The notes beneath the pieces are model-generated. The model did no database searches. It was not told the DNA's origin and saw only the letters and a list, made by a program, of their open reading frames with translations. Below, in pieces: positions 53,098 through 64,000 of a DNA stretch of 64,000 bases. Every line of letters starts with the position of its first letter. Position 1 is the stretch's first letter. The DNA comes from Seminavis robusta. Lineage: Eukaryota; Bacillariophyta; Bacillariophyceae; Naviculales; Naviculaceae. The DNA is taken from assembly GCA_903772945.1 (NCBI GenBank), contig CAICTM010000103.1, positions 56,512-120,511 of the forward strand, in the 5' to 3' direction. Both the position numbers and the translations under genes were made by a program.

Positions 53098-55737
53098 GCG
53101 AACGGAATTGACTGATTGGATGAGAATCGAACTGATCAAATGCGTGGAATGCGCTTTGCGGTATCGGAAAATGGACTAAGAAGTGGCGCAAAAGAATGAA
53201 TCCACAGCTCCTCAAATGGCCGTGTCTCTATTAGTTAGACCTACCGGTACGGTAGCATCAGTGGCGACACTTTTTGCAAATAAATGTACTGGCTAGCTAG
53301 TTTCTGGTGATATCTTCAGCTCCAAACTGTGTGCCTTTTTGTTAGAGTTGATCCATGGTTGCAATGACAGCAATGTATCAGCTGTGCAGCTCCTTTGCCT
53401 TTGCTGCTTGAATACCGGTATGGTTTGGGTTCCAATATATTCGAGATCCGACCTGCAAGCTCCCTTATTTTTACGTACTCTCAACTTTTGCACCCTTGGG
53501 TTTAGCGCTACCGATACCTGGCAAGCAAATACTCCGTAATGGAAAAAATGTTCTTTTTTGGTCAAACTATTAATTAATGAATAATTAATAAGTCTTGAGA
53601 AAAGGAGAAAAGGAGGTTTGAAAGTTTGAAAAACCCGCAACCCGCAACACCACTCCCCGGTCACACCAACCATAAATGGAATTCAGATCTAGAAAGACTA
53701 TCAAAAATGACTACAGTACCAGCTGATAATTAGGAAGCCAATTCAGAAGGCTTCTTCATTTTCAGCAGGACCAGGCTTCAACGTTGCAGGGGGCTTAGGG
53801 AATCTATTAAAAAACAAAATATTATATACCTCATTCCTCAAAAAGTATTTCAACAGAGTGAGAACCCCGCTGAGAGTAAGAATCCTTCTGCTTTTCCTGA
53901 AGTAAGAATATTCTGAATTCTGAACTTTCTTTTTTACGGTTCGGTCATGGTTGCAAAGGCTAAGCAATTTTCACCTTTTACAGAAATATTTTGGCATTTT
54001 GGCTAAACCAAAGTTAAACGTGGAGGTTTCTCATAGCCATTCCTAGATTTGTTGGGTGTACCGGCAAAATTGCTGTAAATCAAGGTTTCCAGTCTTGCAA
54101 ACAAGGGGCACATGCGCACGGTAAGCGAGCTGCCGGCTGTATTGGCGGCACTGGCTGGTCTATGGAGGAATTGATAGCTTTTAGCTGGATCTTTTCTAGT
54201 TTACGGGCGCATCATCGGCTAAATTTTTTCATCCAAAGCTATGTCGCCAACCACTGCAGCATCACCAATGACACAAGTTTCCTCGCTATCAGCAACTAAA
54301 CGACCAACCCGCTACTTCTGCTGAAAGATTTGTTGCCAGCTCTTTTGGGATGGCGCCTTGCCTGCAATAGCTCCTGCAATGGTGCCTACTACAGTAGGTC
54401 GAGCCTGCTTGAAACCAACATTCCAGCCTGAGGAGGTTGCTCTGGCTGGTCATGAGCGATTGAAGCCTTCTAGCTAGCTAGATGGAATGATTCAATCACA
54501 ACAAAAACTCTAGTGTTGTTTCCTATTGTTTAGGATGGTAGCCTAAAGTAAGGAAGCCAGTTCGTCATTCTAGGATTTTTTGGGGGGCTGGAGGGGATTG
54601 CACTCCCCAAAACTCCAAAACCATACTGATTCGTTTAGAGTAACATATAAGACAAGTCAGCCATCCACTTAGCAGCTGCACATGCTACCATATGCAAGCC
54701 AAAAGCTAAAAGCTTGTTCTGTGCAGGGGCGGGGGTGTTGGTGATCTAGCTAGGGACTGCGTTGTCATGGATGACTGTTGGCAAGCATAGGATCCCAACA
54801 GATGGTGTCATCTCTGAGCCGAACACTCATCAGAGCTAAAAAGCTACCCGAGATTTATCAATGGGTTCTTCGGAGATGCCTTACCATGTTTGTCGCCAGT
54901 CTTTTCCGTTCTGTGCAAGTTACTGTGTACGGTTTAGTACTACCTTTCAGTGAGTGGATGACTTGCATCACTTTTCTTCAGTTTTCACTCGGAGCTGAGA
55001 TTCCGAGCAAAAAGGCACAAAAGAGACAGGAACAACCAACAACAAACAAACAACAAACAGACAACAAACAGCAACATCTGGAGTGTTGCCGTTGTCAATC
55101 ATTTTCCGAGTAGCTGAGGAACGAAAGCTGATCATAAACCGATCTGGTAAGAAGATAACGAGTTTTATTGTCCCATTTTTGTTGTGTGTGATACCTGTTG
55201 TCTTGTTCGCTGTTGGAGAAGTTTTCTGGCTGGTAGATTATCCGCTATCGATCTGCGGGTGCGTCAACCACAGGCTTTCGCCCTTGTCTTCCTGTGGAAG
55301 GGTATCTGAGGCTCGTCATTGCCTGGTTTGATTGCTCTTCATGATGAGGTTCTCGGCCAGCTGCATCCAACAATGGCGAGCCTTTCGGTCTCGCTGGGAT
55401 TGCTTTGGCCTCTCAAGCGCGTCATGCGTCATGAAGGTGAAGAAAGTACTGAAGCCTGTTTCTCATCCTTGTGTCCTTAATTCTTCTTCGGCTTTCACCC
55501 GAATCTTCACGCGCTCCAGCTCATTCAATTTTAGAAGTGCTTTTCTCTCAACCAACCAGAAACCATTCTGTTCTCTTTCAAATACAGGCTTCCTCACGCA
55601 TTATTGACGCCGTCGACGATAGTCCATCCCAAACCCCAAGCCACCCTTTCCAGAGGATCGGAGATTCCTGAGAGAGTTTCCGAGGAGAAAGAGTTGAGGC
55701 AGAGCTGGAGGAGGAGAACTCCCCAAGGATAAGGACC
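53098..55737. other. Intergenic, 2.6 kb, no supported gene
   Basis: No clear gene. The minus strand around 54150-54420 shows interrupted protein-like reading (fragment PTVVGTIAGAIAGKAPSQKS, then a stop, then VGDAAVVGDIALDE-like text), possibly a decayed gene. A CAA/ACA-rich tract lies at about 55020-55078. The part just upstream of 55738 should hold the bZIP promoter and leader. Confidence 0.4.
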
Positions 55738-57572
55738 ATGAGCGATCGTCCCGCTGAAACAGAGTATTCGGCGCTTCAGGCACTGCTACAGATTCGCTCG
55801 AACTCTTCTCAAGGCGAAGGAAGTGCCGCTGGAGAAAATGGCGCCAGCGATGGCACCACCAGAGGTGCCAATGCCACCCAAACTGTGTCGGCCAGTAGTG
55901 CGGCTGCTAATGCGGGCAACTTGGCCAACCTGTTGCGAATGAATGCTGATAACGCTACCCTTTTCCAACAGACTGCTCAGGTGTCTCTTAACCCAACGCA
56001 GCTGGCATCTTTGAGAGCTGCCGCGGCGAACACTCTTGGCCGAAGCAACCTGCTCCAAGCGGCAGCCTTTCGGAACCAATCCTTGTCGATGGCAGCAGCT
56101 GCTGCTGCTGTAGCTAGTCGACCCACTGCGGCCGCTTTGCATCATCACAGTCCTCTATTTGCGGATGCCATGGCACGAGATCCCTCCCTGGCAGCAGCCG
56201 CGGTAGTGGCAACAGCGCCCTTGGCTCCCACTCTGGACCTGCCTCGATCACCAGCACTGTCCCCCATCAGACAAGCCACTGCAGGGAGAGCCATGGTTTC
56301 AGGAGGAAGGAGCCCAGTCGTCGCACCACGTGTGGCCCCAATAGCAGCCAGACCGCCAGAGATTGCTCCTGGCACCCCCGCTGCTTCCCAACAAGACCAG
56401 GCCGAGATCAAGGTCCGAAAGGATGAAGTGGAGGCAGCTCTAAGATCCAAACCTCAGCGTGGCCGAAAGAGAGAGAATCTCAATGCGGAGGAACGATTGG
56501 AGTTGACGAGGACGAGAAATCGTGAACACGCCAAGAGCACTAGGTGAGTCTTCTGTGGTACATGGTGGTGCTATCGTATTTGTCAATCCGGTTTTTGTAG
56601 ACTAACTAGTTGGCCTTGAATCACAGGATTCGTAAGAAGGCCAGATATCAGGAGCTCCTGGATACCGAGCAAAAGTTTCTGGAATTTCAGAATGAGGCGG
56701 AAATAAAAGGAAAGCGCAGTGGTTCCATGATGAAGTTCTTAGATGCTCGTGCTCGAATGCTGAATGAAGCTCTGACCAAGAGACACCAGCATGACGACGA
56801 GACTGAAGAAGCCAAGAACAAATCAAACGAGACTCGCGCCGTCAGCTTCGACCGAGCCGAAGATGAAGTGAAATTGGGAGCCGAACCACAAGACAAGGCG
56901 ATACAAAATTTGACGCATGGACTGAGTGAGATTCTGGAAGACGTGAAAACCTTCAGGTTTGAAACTTCAGTGGTAAGCCTAGTGTGGATTGAACGAATGA
57001 CTGCCTCTCTCCAAACCAATTGTTGATTGCTAAAAGGCTTCTTGTTGTCACAGGGTGATATCCTGGCACACGATCACGTCGCCATGTCCCAATTTGATGA
57101 TTTTGTTGCTGGACGATTTGACGAGCTGTTGGGGAGAGGTTCTTCGTATCGATTCAGTTATCGTGTTATTGGGTCAGAAGACGGGGTTGCTCTGAACAAG
57201 GATGGAGCTGGCTTTGCAAAGGTGGATCTCGTTGCCAGCGAGCCATCCGACGCTGTAGCGTTTCCAAAGGAAAATGACAAGATACTGCAGTCGTCTGTGG
57301 TGTATTTCCAATTCGCCAAGGATTCGCCTCTGCTTAGCTCGGTATGTTGGTGTGTACTGAAGGACGTTTTGGATTCCTCGTCTTCCATCGGAGGCAAGAG
57401 CGAGTCCACCGCCAAGGAAAGCCTTGAGTCCCAAACGGTATACCCAAGCGTTGTATCTTTCGACGAGAATCATCGTGACAAGTCGAGGGAAATGGCCGTC
57501 TTGGGGACAGCCCAGCACGCGCAAGGAAGCAGTGACCATGCGCAGGAAGAGAATCCGGGCATGAGCATTTGA
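55738..57572 (+). CDS. bZIP transcription factor
   Basis: Three exons (55738-56543, 56627-56972, 57054-57572; phases 2 and 0) encode 556 aa. The N-terminal ~240 residues are Ala/Ser/Thr-rich and disordered, with Ala runs. The basic region begins near residue 250 (AEERLELTRTRNREHAKSTR) and crosses the first intron into IRKKARYQELLDTEQKFLEF. It has the N-x2-(H)A-x2-(S)-R signature that contacts DNA, in the NREHAKSTR form seen in stramenopile bZIPs. The zipper that follows is short. A C-terminal domain of about 170 residues (SQFDDFVAGRFDELLGRGSSYRFSYRVIG) may be a ligand- or partner-binding module, not identified. It probably acts in the nucleus as a dimer. Confidence 0.85.
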
Positions 57573-57807
57573 GCTGGTCTTGAAAAGGACTTCCGAGATA
57601 TTTTTGTGTGGTCTCGAATTTTAATGAATTTATATTGACTGACATGCATCAGGGTAGATTCTCCGAGGGCTTGCACATGCTGCCTTGGCCATGAACGAGT
57701 GGCACAGATGTGCGATCAATTTTCTCCTGGTTTTGCCCGAATGGGATATTGTGCATATTGTTTTTAAAAACACGGTAGAGAAATAGACACGTATAAGATA
57801 AAAGAGT

Positions 57808-58965
57808 TCATGTCACCTCGTCATACAGTGCCTTGCGTTTTTGCCCTGTCTTGTTGGAAGAAGTGGAACTACAATTGACGGCTCTATGCCCCTTCTCGAG
57901 ACACAGGTGGCAATGCTCGTGGTCCAAAGGACAATTCGCTGCTTTTTTGCATCCTTTCGGGTCGTAGTTGTGATAGCGGCACACTGGTTTTGTTGCGTCC
58001 AGCGGCGACATTACAAGGGGCGCTTGCAGAGGATGTCGAGGAAGTTTGGTGGTGTTGACTGACTCCATTTTGGCATGGAACCATGTCGAACCGTTCCGAA
58101 CGACGCCATAATCCTCAATGACATCTGATGACGAATTGTCTTTGTTGCTGATTGTTGATGAAATATCCTTTACAACTTCCCGACTTTTCACCACTAGAAC
58201 TTTGACTTGAGGGAACGACTCCAGGACCCAAGACATCATTTCGAGGACTCCTTTTTCCTCCCGATTTCCACCAATGTCCAGAAAGACTGCTGCAGGTCCC
58301 TTGGGATTAAACTTTCGAGCCACATCCATGGCTCGCTTGGGATCTGAGAGGGCATCCATTTTGCAAGCATGCCGTAATATCTTGAGGTCCATTTTCTGCA
58401 GCGCAGCAGAGCTAGTTTCAATCATGTCGTTGGAAGAGTCGAATCCAACCCAAGAGCGGCCATATCGACAGAGAATCACGGATGCCTCTCCTGTGGAGCA
58501 TCCGATCTCCAACACGTCATCCGTCTCGCAAATTTGAGACGCAGCCAGGTGGCGATAAGGAATGGTGTCTGGGGTCAAGATGATGGATTGGTCGCCATGG
58601 GACTGGGTGAAAACTGGTACCAAACGTTTGCAAGAGACGTACTTCTTCCTTCGGTTACCATTGTTGGTGTCGCCGCTCTCCCAAAATTCAACCCACACGT
58701 GATCTTTGGCATCTGGCATTGGCTCCACCACTGTTCCTCGTTTGCCATCCTCTTTGGCGCTCTTGGGGCGGAAAAACACCACATCCCCCAACGAGAAAGT
58801 GCGTGGGGAGGTACGCGGAAAAATTCTCCAAATTCTACCGCCATTACCGGTATCATTGGGTAGCTTGGCAGTCTCGATAGTAGTAGCACTCATGAATGAT
58901 CGTTGGAACAGGGTTGGATCCAGGTCGTTGCTCCCTTTGGGCAATACAAATGAGTTGCTTGACAA
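57808..58965 (-). CDS. Methyltransferase-fold protein with CCCH and CCHC zinc fingers
   Basis: A 385-aa single-exon protein. Residues about 57-115 (SLGDVVFFRPKS ... RGTVVEP ... HVWVEFWESG) look like a small SH3/Tudor-like barrel. Residues about 145-275 are a Rossmann SAM-methyltransferase-like fold: VLEIGCSTGEASVILCR (motif I), WVGFDSSNDMIE (motif II), then AAVFLDIGGNREEKG and VKVLVVKSREVVK. The C-terminus has a C-x9-C-x5-C-x3-H finger (about 329-349) followed by a C-x2-C-x4-H-x4-C zinc knuckle (CHLCLEKGHRAVNC). The fingers point to single-stranded RNA binding, so an RNA methyltransferase or inactive RNA-binding relative is likely. The catalytic acidic motif could not be verified. An in-frame Met at residue 25 is a possible alternative start. 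Confidence 0.75.
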   Translation of the reverse strand: MSSNSFVLPKGSNDLDPTLFQRSFMSATTIETAKLPNDTGNGGRIWRIFPRTSPRTFSLGDVVFFRPKSAKEDGKRGTVVEPMPDAKDHVWVEFWESGDTNNGNRRKKYVSCKRLVPVFTQSHGDQSIILTPDTIPYRHLAASQICETDDVLEIGCSTGEASVILCRYGRSWVGFDSSNDMIETSSAALQKMDLKILRHACKMDALSDPKRAMDVARKFNPKGPAAVFLDIGGNREEKGVLEMMSWVLESFPQVKVLVVKSREVVKDISSTISNKDNSSSDVIEDYGVVRNGSTWFHAKMESVNTTKLPRHPLQAPLVMSPLDATKPVCRYHNYDPKGCKKAANCPLDHEHCHLCLEKGHRAVNCSSTSSNKTGQKRKALYDEVT

Positions 58966-59375
58966 GCCACCAAGCCATCAGAATAATGACATCAAAACAA
59001 AAGGATCGTCATTGGCTCTTTGGCATCAGTGTGTCAGAAAGCAAAACATTCTGAACGTTCCGAAAGTCAATTTCGGGTCCAGTCAAACCTTACCGGTACA
59101 TCGTAGCTCTAGCCCTCGAAAGCGAACGCGAGGACGGCTCAGATTCGCGCCAAAACCGTCAGAAACCCAAATCTTCGACCAGCGGCACAGCCGCAAGCCG
59201 CCACAACAGACAGAAAACAGAAAGCGGCCAACACGAAGAGCCAAATTACAAAGCAAGGCCAGTGATACCGTACGGTAGCCACAGTCGGAGTGGTTTGGAG
59301 TGGACAAAGCAGAGCGTACGCCGAGAGCAGAACGGCACTTTTGCTTTTGTATGTCAGAAAGTAGTCAGCATCAAG
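58966..59375. promoter_or_regulatory. Divergent intergenic region
   Basis: A 410-bp spacer between the zinc-finger methyltransferase-fold gene (minus) and the CAF-1 gene (plus). TACCGGTACA lies at about 59091 and TACCGTACGGTA at about 59266-59277. No core promoter element was identified. Confidence 0.35.
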
Positions 59376-62300
59376 ATGCCTTCGCAAGAGATCATTGAGG
59401 TCGTTGACGACGAGGAAGGAAATGGAAGTCCTGGTCAATCAATCAGCCCTGCTGCTGGACAAGCTTCAAAACGTGACAACGACGGCGGCAGCAAGCCGTC
59501 GAAAAGAAAAATCACCCCAATGACGAACAATAGCAAGCAAAAGGAGGCTCCCAAGAAGAAGGGAAAGCAACAAGCGGGCATTATGGGATTTTTCAGCAAG
59601 AAAAAGTCGCCGTCAACGCCATTTGCCAGCAATGACAACAGCAAGGAGCCAACCAAAAAGGTTCCAGCGGCCACTGCTTCTTCCAAAAAGCCTCCAAAAT
59701 CCAATGCGGAGAAGAAGAAGGAGACTACAGCGCCTGAAAAAGGCACCAAGAATCAGTCAAAAAAGCCCACTCCACCCGTCGCCAAAACCAACACCAATGC
59801 CAAGCCCGCCAGTACTAGTAGTAGTGGATTCAACAAGTCTCGTCACTCCAAAATGGACTTCAAAGACATTGCGGTTGGAAAGCTCACTGGGAAAAAGTCC
59901 CCCGACGCGCTGGGTAAGCTGAACATGCCGAAGGATGAGAAAATGGCACCGCCAACCCCAGTCACAAAGGAAGAGTTGGACGCCATGCTTCCCAAAGTTC
60001 CTCCACTGAGTGCTGTTGTCCGAGACACAAAATTGCCCGCCATCAACGAGCCAAACAGCGCAAAATCAACGCAGCTATCAAAATGTGACCTGCCGCTGTC
60101 TCAGGATGATTCTGAAGCAGGCACTCCTTTTGGAGCTGTGCGGAACAATTTGGAGGAAAAGTTTGACAGTCAAAAGGATCCTGTTCATGATGAGGATACC
60201 AAAGAGCAACCGGCGGATGGAACCGTGACAACAGAATCGCAAGACATGGAGGATAAAAAAACCGCTGCCAAGGAATCACAAGAGGAAATCCCAGCCTCCT
60301 CTGATGACAATGCTGAATCAAACGACGTGGAAATGAAGGCGGCGGACGAGAGCCCGGACGTTGCGGAAGACTCGGAGGAAGTGGAAGTGGAGATTGTAGA
60401 GCCAAAAGAAACTGAGGTCGAGACTGCTGCAAAAGAGAGCAATAATGACCAAACCGAGAACCAAATGGAAGTGGACGACTCGTCGCAACCAGACGATAGC
60501 TCGCAATCAGATGACAAGTCACAAGCCATGGAAAAGTCGGTGGAGATTGCAACGTCCCCCAAGACTGGCGCAGGCGTCACGCCGGCCAAGTCACGGCTTG
60601 ACAAGCAAGAAGCCATGGTGGTCAAGTATTGTGCTCAAGCCAGTGAGCTTGTGGCAAAGGCCAGAGCTGGCCTCGACGAAGAATCCATCACAATCCCCTT
60701 GCCATCGACTGATGGTATCGAAATCGGGTCGCCCGAGGAGTTTCCTGACGTCGCAGTGGAGCATCTTGTCTGTCTGCTGGAAGGAAGGTAAGAGCATCGA
60801 AAGCGCAGCTGTGCAGCCAATCCGCAAGAAGGTCATCAGGTTTTGTTTCTCACGTTGATCTTCCAGCAAACTCCCGCTTGCTGAATTGGCAGTCGGTGCC
60901 TGCAACACATTGAACGAAGCATTCAACGGTGCATCGCTGTCAGTGGACGTCGTGTCGGCCAAAATCAAGGTGCTTGCCAGTAGGAGGGCCTACGTAAAGA
61001 ACCCCGCAATCGCAAAAGGAGTGATAGGGCCAAACAACCTAGGGAAGGACGTGGATACTTTTGAAGATGGCAACCCTGATCACATGTGGCGCTGGGAAGT
61101 CACATCTACAGACCTCCTCCCCGACGGCTCAGTCAAGCAGATCAAGCTAGCGAGATCTGCTGGATCGAAACTGATGAAGCAGTGGAACGCGACCGCAAGT
61201 CTGCTCAAAGCCTTGGACGACTCTCTCAAGCTGCTACGTGACTCGCCCAATCCACCACCACAAGAAAAGATTGACAAGGCCCTAGCCAAGATTAGCAAAG
61301 AGGAAGAGAGGGTGCTAAAGTATGAGAGAGAGGAAGAGGCAAAGAAGCAAAAAGCCAACAAGAGTCGTCAAAAAGAAGAGAAGAAAAAGGCTGCTGAGGA
61401 AAAGAAAATGGCTGCTGAGGAACGCAAGCGAGAGAAGGAAAGAAAGGCGCGTGAAAAAGAGGAGGCAAAGAAGGAAAAGGAAGAGGAAGCGCGGAAAAAG
61501 CAAGAGAAGGAGGAAAGAAGAAAACAGAAGCAAGCGCAGAAAATGATGTCCTTCTTTTCTACTGCCAAGAAGCAAACACCAAAGAGTTCGACCTCTACAA
61601 CGACTGTCCAATCCGCCCAATCCGCAAAGCCGACTTCGACGACAGCCGACAATGCCAGCAAGCCAATCGCTACAAAGAAGAACGGTTTCGATGAAGAGGA
61701 GTTTAGGGCACGCATCAACTCTCAGTCCGTTGCAAAGGAAACGAGACCTTTTGCCTCGCTTTCGAAGCGTGCTCGAGCCAGTCGCAAACGCAAGACGAAG
61801 CTTGTCGAGATGCGCGTGTTTGTATCTGGCCAAACCTCTGATAATAATGGTTTCGCACCACAGGCTTTCGCGAAAGAACTAGTGGTCAAACTGCGCAACC
61901 GAAACAAATTCCTTCGCTTTAACGAAGATGACAGGTGAGGGTTGGACGATGAACTGTGCGGAATGATGTTTTCGCAAAATCTCTCTCTCATGTTGTCACT
62001 TGCACCTTGTTTCCTCCTGTAGACCCGCTTATCATGGGACGTGGAGCAAGAAATGCGCCACCAAACACTTGGGCAGGAAACCGACTAGCAAGGAGCCTTG
62101 TTTCGATTACGATTACGATAGCGAGGTTGAATGGGAAAAGGGCGATGACGATCCAGGCGAAGACATTGAGAACGACGCCGGAGACGACGAAGAAGAGAGG
62201 GCACTTGATCGTCTCGAAGAGGGCGACACAAAGAAATACAACTACGGGGACGGGTGGCTCCAAGAGGATGACGATATCATTCGCGAAGACCCTGAGGAAA

Positions 62301-63123
62301 TGGATGACGACACCAAGAAGCTGGTCAAAGCGACCAGAAAGGACACGGACGTTGCAGCCGTGCCCGTCTGCATTGTAGCACCAGCCATGGGAGGGTTGCC
62401 AGTAGTCGAAGCGCACGACCAGGACGATCCTCGTTTGCAGGGACGAATTGAAGGTTTTCCGGTCCAAGATGCGTTCAAGCTCGTGTTGGCTCACGAGAGC
62501 GCCATTCTGGTTACTGACACCGACCTTTTTCTTGATGCCTTTCCACCTTCGCTCGTCGAGGAACGCGACGGCTCAGCCACGGCTTCAGGTTCGCCTCAAT
62601 CCAAAGCCAAAGAACCATCAAAAGAAGACCTGCGCACCTGCGCTAAATTTCTTCATAATTCCAAGCATGTCTCCAAGGCGATTGCTGTGGAAGAGATGCG
62701 CAAGAAATATCCCTCGGTCACTACCAGTCGTGCCCAGGCGACGCGAGTGCTCGAATCCATGGTCGTAAAGAAGCGTCTCTCGGGCGTCGTCTACTGGGAA
62801 ATCAAGCCAGATGTTATCAAGGATCTGGGTCTGGAACATGAATTGAAGGTAAGGAACTTGATGATTGGTCCAAGCAAGCATCGTTCGCGCACATGTCTCA
62901 CCGTCATCTTTTGCTTCTTGCCTGCAAACAGCCCATGGAGATTCCAGAGAAGACTCCTGACAAAGCTCAAAGCAAGAAACGCAAAGCTGCCAATGCCTCG
63001 GATACTAGTTGTGATCAGCCAAAGAAGAAGAAAGCCAAAGCGCAGCCCAGTGGAGGAAGCGGCCCCAACAAGAAACAAGCAAGTCTGATGGCTGCCTTTC
63101 TCAAAATGCCAGTGAACAAGTAA
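59376..63123 (+). CDS. CHAF1A: Chromatin assembly factor 1 large subunit (p150/CAC1-like)
   Basis: Four exons (59376-60787, 60867-61934, 62023-62848, 62932-63123) encode 1165 aa. Residues 66-73 (QAGIMGFF) are a canonical PCNA-interacting box. A long acidic disordered region follows, then the highly charged KER helix (about 600-680), directly followed by a second FF motif (QKMMSFFST). The third exon holds the conserved CAF-1 core RPAYHGTWSKK ... DYDYDSEVEWEKGDD with the acidic ED region, and a C-terminal winged-helix segment (LRTCAKFLHNSKHVSKAIAVEEMRKKYP). The last exon is Lys-rich and ends with a third PIP-like stretch (KQASLMAAFLKM). It should deposit H3-H4 behind the replication fork through PCNA. 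The frame is open upstream to 59262, but MPSQEIIEVVDD is the better start. Confidence 0.92.
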
Positions 63124-64000
63124 GCTGCGTTTGACTAGCAACATCAAAGGGGGATACAAGTATAGTTGTGATGGTATTTTTTAAAAGGACTTAGTTCTTG
63201 ACTCCTGCACCGCGGTAGCAGAGGAGCAAGCCACCATGCCAGCTAGACTAGTAGCCTATTTGAGAATTGGTCCTTGATAGCCAGCTATCGTGGGCTAGCT
63301 AGAGGTGACAGTAACCGTTACTGCCACCTCTTCAGATCTCTGCTCTAGCTGGCACCATGTGCTCTTCTGTTGAAGATTCGGTGATTCGATTCAATCATTC
63401 TGTTGGCGCCCCTTTGTATCGGAGACCTTAAAAAAGGTGTTTGGTCGTTGCGATTGGCGCCAGCTCGCAGACCTGTCCCTGGGCCACACGGGAAATCTAA
63501 AAGGGCTCATCGGTCTGGGGATACCGGTACCGTTCATCTGGTGGTTCAGAATAAGGAAACTCCACAACTGCGTTTTCTTCTAATTTGCATATCTCCAAAT
63601 TTGTAAAACTCTGTTTTGGTTTGTTCTCTTATTATTCCAACCAGGTATTTATTTTTCAACATTCCTGAATTCAACATTGTTTCTCCTTACTATCATAGTA
63701 TGCATATAGTATTTTGAACATTTTCCAGCCAAACCAACCAGACGCACGGTAAGATAGTCGTACAGTATTGAATGAGAGCCTCAATCAAACAAAGGCATCA
63801 TAGCATCGAATCACTTCATCTTTGATTGATTCTATTCTATTGAATTCGTGCCACCTGAATCTCTATCGAACCCCACGCAGAGTTTTTAGGGACGCTTCCC
63901 CGAAGCTTGGCTCAGAGACGGATCACTTATTGTCATACAGTACAAGTAAGTAGACCTAATTCAGAAAGGCGGTGTCGGCCACTATACACAAAAACCATTG
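63124..64000. other. Intergenic to window end
   Basis: No supported gene; no frame of interest crosses the right edge. GATACCGGTACCG occurs at about 63520-63532 and GCTAGCTAGAGG near 63293-63304. Confidence 0.4.

Noticed and set aside
54150-54420. Protein-like minus-strand text
   Set aside because: Interrupted by stops and without start or recognised family; too weak to call a pseudogene.
54778-55113. 111-codon plus-strand frame
   Set aside because: It ends in a CAA-repeat-derived Asn/Lys/Gln tract and has no domain; more likely part of the upstream region of the bZIP gene.

Overview
The window reads as nuclear DNA of a diatom-like stramenopile. The evidence is intron-bearing genes with short GT-AG introns (about 70 to 170 bp), eukaryotic families throughout (STE20 and ankyrin-TKL kinases, CAF-1 large subunit, SANT protein, SLC26 transporter, bZIP of the stramenopile NREHAKSTR type), and one protein with a plausible signal-plus-transit plastid presequence. 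The species assignment (a pennate diatom is my best guess) is inference. Gene density is moderate, both strands are used, and genes are often divergent pairs.

Layout. 1-6.4 kb: a truncated Asn/Gln/Pro-rich gene (minus), a small type I membrane protein, a 126-aa HEPN-like protein with N-myristoylation and CaaX signals, and a disordered basic-repeat protein. 7.2-12 kb: an EH-UIM-UBA adaptor, a phytanoyl-CoA dioxygenase-like enzyme and a HAD-family protein. 12.6-18.2 kb: a TauD-type dioxygenase fused to an aldo-keto reductase, facing a divergent Gfo/Idh/MocA oxidoreductase, then a SANT-domain protein. 20-26.5 kb: a STE20/Hippo-like kinase, a gene-fragment pseudogene, a putative plastid membrane protein and a ubiquitin-like-domain nuclear protein. 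26.7-29.5 kb: an eight-exon gene fusing S-formylglutathione hydrolase to class III alcohol dehydrogenase, so that one polypeptide carries the two enzymatic steps of glutathione-dependent formaldehyde oxidation. 29.8-37.3 kb: a 990-aa secreted protein, a protein with five tandem tropomodulin-like LRR modules, and a VanZ/YfiM-like membrane protein. 37.9-45.6 kb: an ankyrin-TKL kinase whose best model ends in a CaaX box, a repeat-rich gap with a foldback element, and an SLC26/SulP anion transporter. 45.6-49.3 kb: gene-poor, holding a Harbinger-like MITE candidate with an inner 37-bp hairpin and an inverted-repeat-flanked 12-mer array. 49.7-63.1 kb: a membrane-anchored unknown, an FkbM methyltransferase, a bZIP factor, a methyltransferase-fold protein with two zinc fingers, and the CAF-1 large subunit.

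Most work here is housekeeping: formaldehyde detoxification, endocytic/ubiquitin adaptors, chromatin assembly and signalling. The most unusual items are the two enzyme fusions, the five-module tropomodulin-like protein, the small lipid-anchored HEPN-like protein and the cluster of inverted-repeat elements. Exon boundaries were assigned by reading frame, GT-AG signals and family continuity. None was checked against transcripts.
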